A stretch of 64,000 nt of DNA, from NCBI GenBank assembly GCA_030704615.1, contig CM060732.1:53423053-53487052 (forward strand). Direction: 5' to 3'. The notes under the pieces were generated by a model that did not search any database, was not told the DNA's origin, and worked only from the letters and a program-made list of their open reading frames with translations. The translations under genes were made by a program, and so were the position numbers. Below are positions 10,337 through 20,200 of this stretch, one piece after another (positions within the stretch are counted from its first letter, which is position 1; every line of letters starts with the position of its first letter). Source of the DNA: Takakia lepidozioides. Its lineage: Eukaryota; Streptophyta; Takakiopsida; Takakiales; Takakiaceae.

Positions 10337-12202
10337 ATGGTTTTCACAGAAGCGTCGGAGATCACGAGCCTAAATAAGCAAACAGAGGCCCTTGGGATTG
10401 AGGGTTGGTCTAACCATCCTTGGTGGAAAGCAGGTCCACTTGCTGTGGTACAACGTAGAGTACATTTTCAAAATCTTCCTGATTATGAGTCTGGTCAAAG
10501 CTGGGTTATAGACAAATTCAATTATCACCAACAATTGGCTTGTCTTATGGGACCACCAGGGGGAGTTGACAAGAACCCCTCTGGAACTTGTGGTGATGTG
10601 AGAGCACTAAGTAAGGCAGGACAACTGAAAGAGGCGCTGCGCATTTTGAACCAACGAGGCATTCAGGCAGACTCCAATACTTATGCCTGTGTCTTGCAGG
10701 AGTGCATCCACATGCAATGCCCAGCAGAGGGGAAGCAGGTGCATGCTCACATCATTGAAAGTGGATTCAAGCCGAATACCTTTTTGCTCAACACCCTTCT
10801 CAACATGTATGCCAAGTGCGGAAATGTGGTGGATGCACGGCAAGTGTTTGACAAAATGCCTGAAAGAGATATATGCACATGGAATATCATGATAGCAGGA
10901 TATGCCAAGCATGGGTATGGTAGGGAGGCTCTTGAGATCTTTGAGCAAATGAAACAGACGGGGTTGATGCCCAATAAGGTCACATTCATTTGTGTCCTCA
11001 AGGCGTGTGCAAGCCTTGCATCCCTGGAAAGAGGCACAGAGGTCCACACTAATATTACTGACGCTGGAATTTCTTTGGATATAATGTTGGAGACTGCCCT
11101 TGTGCACATGTATGCCAAATGCAGGAGCATGAAATATGCACGTCAAGTGTTTGACAATATGGTTCAACGTAATGTGGTCTCATGGAGTGCGATGATCGCA
11201 GGATATGCTCACCATGGATGTAGTAGAGAGGCATTCAATATCTATGAGCAAATGGTGTTGGAAGGTGTGACGCCTAACATTGTCACTTTTATTTCCGTTC
11301 TCAATGCATGTGCCAGCCTTGCAGCCCTGGAAAAGGGCAAAGTGGTCCATTCGGACATCATCAACGCTGGGATTGTGCCAGATATCTATCTAGAGAATTC
11401 TCTTGTCGACATGTATGCCAAATGTGGGAGCATGAAGGATGCACGTCAGATGTTTGACAATATGGCTAAGCGAGATGTGGTATCATGGAGCGCCCTGATA
11501 GCTGGATATGCCCAGCTTGGGTTGTGTAGGGATGCTTTCGAGATGTACGAGAAAATGAAATGGGAAGCTGTAACGCCCAACAGGGTCACCTTCATATGCA
11601 TTCTGAAGGCGTGTACCAGCATGGCAGGCCTTGGCAAAGGCAAAGAAGTCCATTCTGACATCATCAAAGCTGGAATTGTGCCAGATGTCATTCTGAAGAC
11701 TGCCCTTGCTGACATGTATGCCAAATGCGGGAGCATGAAGGATGCGTGCCAAGTGTTTGACAAAATGGAACAAAGAAATGAGGTCTCATGGAATGTCATG
11801 CTTGCAGGATATGCTCAGCATGGGTGTGGTAGGGAGGCCCTGCAACTGTTTGAAGAAATGAAACAGGAGGGCTTGAAACCAAATGGTATTACTTTTGTAT
11901 GTCTTCTCACTGTGTGTAGCCATCTGGGCCTAGTGGAGGAAGGCTGTCACTACTTCAATACCATGAGTCGAGATCATAGCCTCACTCCTACAGTAGAGCA
12001 TTTTGGTTGCATGGTGGACCTTCTTGGGCGCGCAGGCAAATTGGATGAGGCAAAGGACCTAATTACCAATATGCCAATTGAACCAGATGCTTCAGTGTGG
12101 GGAGCCTTGCTTGGTGCCTGCAGAGTTCATGGTGATGTGGAGGCCGCAGAATGTGCAGCCAAATGCCTTCTTAAGCGCGATTCACAGCAGCGTGGAATGT
12201 AA
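10337..12202 (+). CDS. PLS-class pentatricopeptide repeat protein, truncated before the end of the E domain
   Basis: A single exon of 621 codons. After an N-terminal region of about 85 residues it carries tandem P/L/S PPR motifs with the usual signatures (NTLLNMYAKCGNVVDARQVF, DVVSWSALIAGY, NRVTFICILKAC). It ends with a post-PPR E1-like segment (MPIEPDASVWGALLGACRVH). Such proteins bind specific RNAs in mitochondria or plastids for C-to-U editing, splicing or stability. The stop TAA at 12200-12202 stands where the family has a Tyr. The same frame continues as VLQANIHAAAGQWEDKAKCL, the rest of the E motif, so a nonsense change has shortened the protein. Whether the truncated protein works is unknown. 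An organelle-targeting peptide is expected but not obvious. Confidence 0.8.
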   Translation: MVFTEASEITSLNKQTEALGIEGWSNHPWWKAGPLAVVQRRVHFQNLPDYESGQSWVIDKFNYHQQLACLMGPPGGVDKNPSGTCGDVRALSKAGQLKEALRILNQRGIQADSNTYACVLQECIHMQCPAEGKQVHAHIIESGFKPNTFLLNTLLNMYAKCGNVVDARQVFDKMPERDICTWNIMIAGYAKHGYGREALEIFEQMKQTGLMPNKVTFICVLKACASLASLERGTEVHTNITDAGISLDIMLETALVHMYAKCRSMKYARQVFDNMVQRNVVSWSAMIAGYAHHGCSREAFNIYEQMVLEGVTPNIVTFISVLNACASLAALEKGKVVHSDIINAGIVPDIYLENSLVDMYAKCGSMKDARQMFDNMAKRDVVSWSALIAGYAQLGLCRDAFEMYEKMKWEAVTPNRVTFICILKACTSMAGLGKGKEVHSDIIKAGIVPDVILKTALADMYAKCGSMKDACQVFDKMEQRNEVSWNVMLAGYAQHGCGREALQLFEEMKQEGLKPNGITFVCLLTVCSHLGLVEEGCHYFNTMSRDHSLTPTVEHFGCMVDLLGRAGKLDEAKDLITNMPIEPDASVWGALLGACRVHGDVEAAECAAKCLLKRDSQQRGM

Positions 12203-12430
12203 GTGCTACAGGCAAACATCCATGCTGCAGCTGGCCAGTGGGAGGATAAAGCAAAATGCCTGAAGTGGCAATCCACAGCAGGCTGGAACTTAGGCGATAC
12301 CATCGAACATCTATGCTGCAGCTGGCCAGTGAGAGATTAAAGTGAGGAGGAGAATTTGAGGAGAGGAGCTGGTGTGAAAAGGAACCAGGATGCAAGTGCA
12401 TTGAGATAGTCAATGGATGCCTAAAATTTT
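12203..12430 (+). pseudogene. Remnant of PPR E/E+ domain
   Basis: In frame with the PPR gene the sequence still reads VLQANIHAAAGQWEDKAKCL. A copy of about 31 bp (catgctgcagctggccagtg core) is at 12216-12247 and again at 12307-12337. After a frame shift the sequence encodes EPGCKCIEIVNG, matching the E+ block EPGCSWIEV. The C-terminal domain has therefore decayed behind the new stop. Confidence 0.65.
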
Positions 12431-12961
12431 AATCCAGAAATCGAGGAAGACTGTTGTCACAATTAAGATCTTACATGCATGTGCTGCAGAGCTGACATCG
12501 ACTGTGAGTCTGTTTCAGCAATAGTAGTCTCGGTAACATAGAAGTACCTTAGCATGTTTTGCATCTCGGCATCCAGCTGCTTCCAGTACGTCTAACAGGT
12601 AAATTCATTTCTTGGTACTTCTAACACTTTTAACTGTTCATGTTTGGACCGCTGGCTAGCTGGTGTACTTCATAAGTACTCTGCATGAGAGCTCATGAAA
12701 ATAGAAGCTGCTATATTAATTAATAGAAAACTGCCTTACCCTCAATATGTAGCGCAAGATTTATTTTAAGAAAATTTAGGGAGTAGGAAGATGGCATGAG
12801 GAAGTGAGGGGAGGGGTGGAAGGGAGAGGAAGCACAGAGGGACAAGGGGGTTCCATGGGTGGACAGGTGGGGCCCAGGTGGAGGGACACCTGCAAAGAGG
12901 AAAAGGCATTGTTTAATTTATGGAAGGTGAAAAATAGCCAAGGCATTGGAAGAACCAATGT

Positions 12962-13354
12962 TCAGCATGGACTTCTTTGCCTTTTCTTGAGTGCTCCGAG
13001 GCTGCCACACACATCAAGAACACATGTGAATGTGACCCTGTCGGGTGTCACCACTTCCTGTTGCATTTGCTTACAGATCTTTAAAGCCTCCCAGCCAAAC
13101 CCATGCTTGGCATATCCAGCGATCATGACATTCCATGAGACCAAATCTCGTTGAGTCATATTGTCAAACACCTGACATGCATCCTTTATGCTCCCGCATT
13201 TGGCATACATATTAACCAGGGTATTCTCCAGAATGATGTCTGGCACAATTCCACTTTTGCTAATGTCCGCATGTACCTGTTTGCCCTTGTCCAGGGCTTC
13301 TAGGCTGGTGCACGCATTGAGAATACAAATGAATGTGACCCTATTGGGTTTCAC
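12962..13354 (-). pseudogene. PPR gene fragment
   Basis: The minus frame of 130 codons reads KPNRVTFICILNACTSLEAL, NTLVNMYAKCGSIKDACQVF and DLVSWNVMIAGYAKHGFG: about one and a half PLS repeat blocks. It has no start region and no E domain and lies convergent to the PPR gene 0.8 kb away. It is closely related to that gene's repeats, so it is probably a partial inverted duplicate. Confidence 0.75.
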
Positions 13355-15100
13355 GCTTTTCAGCTTAGATTGTGGTTCCTAGCTTCAGCCAAAAACATCA
13401 ATATTAATGCTAAGTAACAGGATCGTGGTTCACTGTGTGCTAGCGTTTAGGGCTGAGTTTTCATACCCGGGGTGAAATCCACACAGCTGGCTCCTCATGG
13501 CCTGCTATTGCCATACATCATAGCCGATGTCCGCAGGGAACCGTCAGTGAATAAACCTTTCTCTGCCCTCTGTCCATCCCTCAGTATGACTTGCATGGAT
13601 CTGCACAGTTCCGGAGGGCCACAAAAATGTACGTGGGTCAAAACTAGCACCGCACACCTTCTGAATACCATCATCTATGTTTAAACAGGTTCCGTCCCGC
13701 GAAGGGACAACTTTGACTGACTGACGAAAACCTCTTCAATATTCTAGAATTAGCTGTTGCTATGCCAGAATCTGCTATTGTGCCACAATCCATCGATGCA
13801 CAAGACAACAACTCATACTGTTGCTTCTGCACTGGTACTAAAACTAACAGCCAAAGATAGAAATCGCCCAATACTCAGCAACAACGAAAGGACAGGAGAC
13901 GCACCCATCACTCTTGCAGGTGTGCTTCGGTGAACCCCCCCACATTGTGTGTCCCTAAATTGATCGTTAGTGTTTGCACCCATTCAATGTTTCCATCGCT
14001 ATCCTGCTGAGCAGCCCGGACCAACTGTAGCATGATGGGATCATCCATCAACCCAGCCCTGACACAATAAGGGTGTGCAAGTGCACCCTGGGCACTGATA
14101 AGTTGGAGGCCTTTGAAGCCCAACATCCCTTGCAGAAGCCCCCAAGGAACCCCACCAACCATATGCGGATATCTCAAATCCGTGTCGGACATCCTCGTTT
14201 AGCTTTGCCTCCACCAATTCACGCCAAGCTGCCTCTGAGGCACCTGCTTGTCAACAAAGCGGGAGATTAATGAGGCCGATTGCAACAGTAATCGCCAAGA
14301 GTGTGCTGTATACAACGGGTCCTGGTACACTGGAATGAAGAACAGCTTCAGACAGTACAGTTATATTGGATAGCTCCCGAAGGATGACCGCACCTCGGAC
14401 GGCCTCTAAATAACCGTACAGAGGCTTTAGGTAGGGCTATACTAAAAACAGTGGACATACCGCATTTCCTCAAGATCCGTCAATGTCCATGAAAATGCAA
14501 TTGAAGCTAGCTCCGTGATTCATGAAACATCTGGCAGGTTTTCATTTGGGTCGCGGCCATTGATTGAAGTATCATGTCCGATAAGCTATGGTAACTACGC
14601 TAGAGCAGATTACAGAGCTCTATGAAGTGTAATGAACTTGGAGAGAATTTAGAGAACTGTCGGCTCACCCAGGCCTCCCCTCCGCTCCCCTCCCAGGCGC
14701 TTTCCCGACTTTTCCTGGGCAAAACCACCTAAATGGAATGATGGATGCCATGAAAGTTCTCTGGTTTACTTTTGCTATTTCTGGTAGGAAAAAGTTTTCC
14801 CAAAAGGGAGCATGGCAAAAGGGGGAAAAAACTTTTATGGTGACTGACTGAGTATATACTGCGCTCAGCTGGCTTATATGCAGTTAGACGCACGACAGGC
14901 GCTAGCTGCAAGGAGCAAGCTTTGGCAAGACACCCACCTGCACGTTGATCGTAGTAGCATATTAGAAGCAGCAGATTGTAGAAGTAGAGAATCTGGTACT
15001 CATGCAGCCCTTCGGTATAATCTCGACATGCTGCTTTTCTTCATTCTCCTCAGATCTCCGGGAGGGGTTGTTGCAGGGTGAGAGTGAAGTACAGGCGAGG
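13355..15100. other. Intergenic, no gene supported
   Basis: Only short frames without recognisable motifs. The last part is the upstream region of the casein kinase copy. No repeat or RNA gene was recognised. Confidence 0.4.
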
Positions 15101-16099
15101 ATGAATGGTTCTGAAAAAGGTGTTAGACCAACAGTGGTGGGCAGGAAGTACAGTCTTGGGCGGAAAATTGGGAAAGATGGTTCTGGTGAGGTCTATGAGG
15201 GTACCCATATTGAAACTGGCGATAAATATGCAATCAAACTGGAGCGTCTGAAGAAGAATCCTGCAACGCGTTTGGACGGTAACCGGTCCAAATTGTCGAA
15301 CGAGGCCATAATGTACATGTTGTTGAAGCGCTTAAATGGGATAGCGAAAACAAGTTGGTATGGTGTAGAAGGGGACTACCAAGTCATGGTTTTTGAGTTA
15401 TTGGGACCGAGTCTGGCCGACTTGTTCAAACTTTGCAATCGGAAGTTTTCGTTGAAAACTGTGCTGATGCTTGCAGATCAGCTGATCGACAGATTGGAAT
15501 CCGTGCACGGAAATCGTGTCATTCATAGAAATCTCAAACCTGAAAACATACTCATGGGGCCGCCTTCGGATGATGACGCCCAATATAAAGTCTACGTCAC
15601 TGATTTCGGCTCCGGTGTTCGATATTGGGATTATATAACTTACGAACATATATGTTACAGAGAAAACATCGCGGAGCCAATTGATAATGCGAATTTTGCC
15701 AGCATCAACACGCATCGTGGTATTGAACAAAGCAGGAGAGACGACTTGGAGTCGCTTGGTTATATCCTCATGTATTTTCTTATGGGAAGCTTGCCAAAAG
15801 TGTCCAGTACTTCGTGGAGAAAGATCGAGAAGCACGATGAGTTGATAAAAAACATAACAGATGAGACTGTGCGAGAAGTTCCACCAGAGTTTGCCGACTA
15901 CTTCAAGTATTGTCGCTCCTTAGGCTTTGATGAGACGCCCGACTATGCATATTTGAAGAGGTTGTTTAGTGATCTCTTCACCAGAGAGGGCTTCAAACTC
16001 GATTACCAGTTCGACTGGACAGAGGAACAACAGTCTGCAATGAAAACAAACTGCTTCACCATTTTCAGCCATTTCTTCTCGATCCTCAGCCAAGACTGA
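15101..16099 (+). CDS. Casein kinase 1-like protein, intronless, probable pseudokinase
   Basis: 332 codons from the ATG at 15101; the open frame extends upstream to 15002, but the CK1 homology starts here with VVGRKYSLGRKIG. CK1 features are a glycine-rich loop (GKDGSGEVYEG, altered from GSGSFGEIYLG), the ATP lysine (AIKLE), LLGPSLADLF, DFG (VTDFGSG), and the CK1-specific ASINTHRGIEQSRRDDLESL in place of APE. The catalytic loop reads HRNLKPEN where kinases have HRD: the proton-accepting Asp is Asn. Plant CK1 genes normally have many introns, so a single exon suggests a retrocopy. The intact frame with a lost catalytic residue suggests either a maintained pseudokinase or a recently inactivated copy. 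The usual long basic C-terminal tail is missing. Confidence 0.8.
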   Translation: MNGSEKGVRPTVVGRKYSLGRKIGKDGSGEVYEGTHIETGDKYAIKLERLKKNPATRLDGNRSKLSNEAIMYMLLKRLNGIAKTSWYGVEGDYQVMVFELLGPSLADLFKLCNRKFSLKTVLMLADQLIDRLESVHGNRVIHRNLKPENILMGPPSDDDAQYKVYVTDFGSGVRYWDYITYEHICYRENIAEPIDNANFASINTHRGIEQSRRDDLESLGYILMYFLMGSLPKVSSTSWRKIEKHDELIKNITDETVREVPPEFADYFKYCRSLGFDETPDYAYLKRLFSDLFTREGFKLDYQFDWTEEQQSAMKTNCFTIFSHFFSILSQD

Positions 16100-17297
16100 T
16101 TACTGCAATCTTTGTGAAATGAATAGAGCTTCATGTGCAATTTATGGCTAAGAGATTAGTGTAACATTGATAGAGATTGAGGAAGTTTCCAACACAGGGA
16201 GATGAAATCTACATAGCTGTTATTGAACTTGTTGTTCATTTTATTGCTTCAGTTGAATTCTTTCATTTTCGGTTTATGTCCAAAGCTTAGAATGCCATTG
16301 CCAGTTCATGTTGAGCTTCAGAGTGTTGGCTTTGTATGGCTTTTCAAAGAGACATCAAAGAGACAGAAGTTTGGGTGACCAATTTAGCAATGAGCTCCAT
16401 TGTGCAGTGGATGATCTTATGTGGGTAGAGGACTTGGGTAAAAAGGGGAAACACAAGTTTGTGACTTAGCCAGTTAATTATATCTAAAGTGCCAGACTTG
16501 GAAGAAATTGACTCATGGGCCTTTATTTTCAATTTATAGTGCAGCAGGATGGATGATTGTATATTCAGTACTCTGCCGTCCGCTGGATCCATCAATCTTT
16601 CATTCACACAGGTTTTTTGAATTCACTTCTGTGCAGTTAAACCCAGTTATTAGGGAAAGGCACACTGCACTTTTCTCACGAGGTCATATGACTGAATAAA
16701 ACAATCAGTTTTCTTGTTATTTTGACACGATCTTCTGGAGTCTCCCTTCTGTTCCAATCTTGCATCCACAGTGAAGCATACTTGAGGATAACCACATTGA
16801 CTACGAACTTCTTGCACTGCACCAACTGCCCATACTGCTTCTCATGTAAGAACTGCATTTTAGTCTGAAGATCAACTGCTTTCAGATAAGTGTTTTCTAG
16901 AAAAAAAACATGGAAAGAACCAGGATCGAAAGTTATAAGCAAGCCTATCTATATCCAATTCAATCATAAAGATTTATCTTTCCTCTTCTGATTGATACCG
17001 ATTGACTGCTAAATTTCCTTTCTTTTCTCCACAATAGACTGCTCACATAGGAAGCACTGTAGATATCCATGCAGTCACATGGCATTAATGGCACACATTT
17101 GCATACGCATCATGGGGCATGTGCACCATACCACACATGAATCTTAGAGAACTTCCGACTTGTGAGTCACAGGCAAAGGCAACCATTAAAAGGATGACCC
17201 CTTCGTCAGAGGTCTGAAAAACAGTAGCATGCTGTCCATGGTACGTAACAATCAACCCTGCTTGGTGCACTTAGAAATGGGCACCAAGAAAACCCAA
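16100..17297. other. Intergenic between two convergent genes
   Basis: Presumed 3' untranslated regions of the kinase copy (+) and NOC4 (-). No other gene or repeat was recognised. Confidence 0.4.
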
Positions 17298-20200
17298 CTA
17301 TTTTCTTTTCTTCCTAGGGGGCTCTTTCCTCCGTCCTTCAGACTCCTCACTGCTACTATCGTCGACATCACTGCTGCTTCTCTGTGTCTCCAATTTCCTC
17401 AATATGTTGTCTTCTTGCCCGCTGCCTCCATCTGCCCTATCTCTTCCAAATTGCTGATTTGAAGTACTAAGATCAACAGCAGCTGCAACCACATCAGCTG
17501 CCTCCCCAAAGCTCCAACCAACAAAGTCCTCCTGTGAGTGCTCAGGAAAGAGGGCACTGGGGATTGTGTGGTAAAATGCTAATGGTACTGCCTTCAACCG
17601 CTTTCCTACCTGCAACATCAGATTAATTCAGTTGGTTACAAATGAGCCCCTAAACACCCTAAGGCAGCACCCTAAACACCCTAAACTCTCTGTAGCAGAC
17701 TGGTCGGGAGAGCGCAAAATGCACATAAGCAATTTTGATTTGAAGAATAGTTGTCCCCTAGCTAGGTACAAAAAGAGAGGATCTCCCTTCAAATGTAGTG
17801 CTCAGCCATAGCACATCCTTACCACGAACCGAGGAACCATTTCAGCCTCACCTCAACTCAATCAACTTTCCTCCCTCCATTTTCTCACTACCTGATCTCT
17901 CTGATCTTCCACAACATCTCTCATTTACATCTCCATATCCCACCTTTATCCTTCAAGCTCTCTGACAGTCACTATTATCCTTCAGCCAGCTCTTCATTTC
18001 CCCACAAGAAATTTCAATCTAGGGATGCAAACATTGTCGCAGGAGCTGAGTCTCTTCTTAATGTCAGTCATCCTGCATTTCCCTTTGGAGCGGGCTCTAT
18101 AGACAGTAGATGCAGGGCCTGAAACTGCAGCCATGATATGCACCAAAGGCATCCAAATACTTTCTCAGGCTGGACATCCTCATCTTTTAAATTGAATCAA
18201 CGAGTACCCCGTGTACAACATATCGATTGGCTGCAAACTTGGGATGAAGTTATCAGCCTCTCACAGGCAACAGCAATTTGATTTCAAGCCACAAAGTTAG
18301 TTCTAATGTAACATTTTTATCATGTACAACATATAGATTGGCTGCAACCTTGGATGAAGTTATCAGTTTCTACAGGCAACAGCAATTCAATTTTAAGGCA
18401 CTAAGTTAGTTCTCATATACTATTTTTGTTGGTTTCGAGATATCTCCATACTTGGAATTCTAACCCAAAAAAGTACTGAGAAAATCTGACTAGAGTTAGG
18501 AATTTTCAGAAGAAAAATCCAGGAACAAACAGCAAAGAAAAGATAAACAGAAACAAGAAAATAGGAAATAGGAAGAAAAAGAAGCAAGGACAAGAAAGAC
18601 AAGGATACAAACAAAACAATGAGCACAGATTCATATTGAGCCCATAAACAGTGGTCAAGACTTGCAGATCCAGGTCCAGGTCCTTGAGAACCTCTTCTAC
18701 TCTCTTCTGCCAGGACTTAGCGGCGGTCCTGTTTCCAAGATATAGAGTCGATTAACTTAGGATATCTGGTGTTGGACATATGTTGCAGCTGACCCCACCA
18801 TCTGACCTTGAATTCATCTCGTCGGGAGCTTAAGGACGGAATGCCAAACTCACCCACATTGGCTGTTTTGGAGCATGCTGACATACACTCCTTAAGCACC
18901 CCCACTTGAATGGATTCTAGAGACTTAGCCTGGTTGGAGTTATCAACCCATATAGCAGATCCGTACTCCAAGGCAGGTCTAATAACGCGACAAAGCATGG
19001 CTTTCTTAACCTGTGAGTTGACCCCTCTGCAGTGGAAAAATTTAGTGAGCCCCAGAGCTTTGCCCTTGCCAGTTTGAACAACTTTCCGGATATGTGCATC
19101 CCAATTACAATTGGAGGAAAACTCAACGCCCAGGTAAGTGTAGGAAGGGAGGACCGGGATCTCTTGGCTACCCCACTGCCACATAAGATCACTTCCTCCC
19201 TCTCCTCTGACGTGAATGCTACCACTGCACATTTGCTGACATTAGCCTCTAGCCCCCAAAGATCAAAGTATCTCTTCGCGCAATCAATCAACTCCTGGAG
19301 ATTGGTTGGAGTCTCCCCTATGCCTGCGAAGTCATCCGCAAACATAAGGGCTGGTATGGTGGTATCACCCACCCTTAACCCAAATCCCTCACTTTCCACA
19401 TCCTCGAGGAGTTGATTGATGAAAACATTGAAGAGCAGAGGGGAGAGAGTACATCCTTGAGCTACACCTTGGTCTATGTCAAGGAAGTTGGACTTCTGTC
19501 CGTTAACAGTGACACAGTTTTGGTGTGAGCATACAAGTTGTGGACAACTCTCCACATCTTTCCCTTGATCCCACAAGACCAGAGGCGGAACCATAGGCCA
19601 TCTCTCCACACTGTGTCATAAGCCTTTATGACATCCAGGAAGAAAACATAAGTGGGTTTCCCTTCTTTTTTCCTCCCCTGGATAATCTGGCTTAGAGTGA
19701 AGATATGATCCACACAGCCCCTGTTTCGCCGAAAGCCAGCTTGGCCTTTCGTACTTATAACTCTGCCGAATGTCTTGCCAACAGCATTGAGGAGCGTGAT
19801 GCCACAGTAGTTCCCCGGTTCTTCTCTGTCACCCTTCTTGTATAGATTGACAATGACCCCCTGTCGCCAACGAAAGGGGATCATTTCAGTCTTCCAGATA
19901 AGGTTAAAGAGGAGAACTAGGGCCTCTATCATGGGATCGGCACCGTGCTTGATAAGCTCGTTGACAATACCATCAGGTCCACCAGCTTTATATCCGTTTA
20001 AATGTTCAATTGCTTCTACAATCTCAGAAGAACTAATGGGAGCGTTATAAGCCATTGAAATATACTCCAGTTCATCAAGGCTGTTTTGAATCATAGGAAA
20101 AGTTTTTCCAACTGTGTCCCTCCATTCAGCAGAAGACCCCTCACTGTTAGACCTAAAAGTTCTGCCAAGGATACTGTAGTGAGTTTCAAAGGTTTTGACA

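Noticed and set aside
18420-18626. Short hydrophobic minus frame of 68 codons
   Set aside because: Low-complexity A/G-rich DNA next to the LINE; no conserved motif, so not a membrane protein gene.
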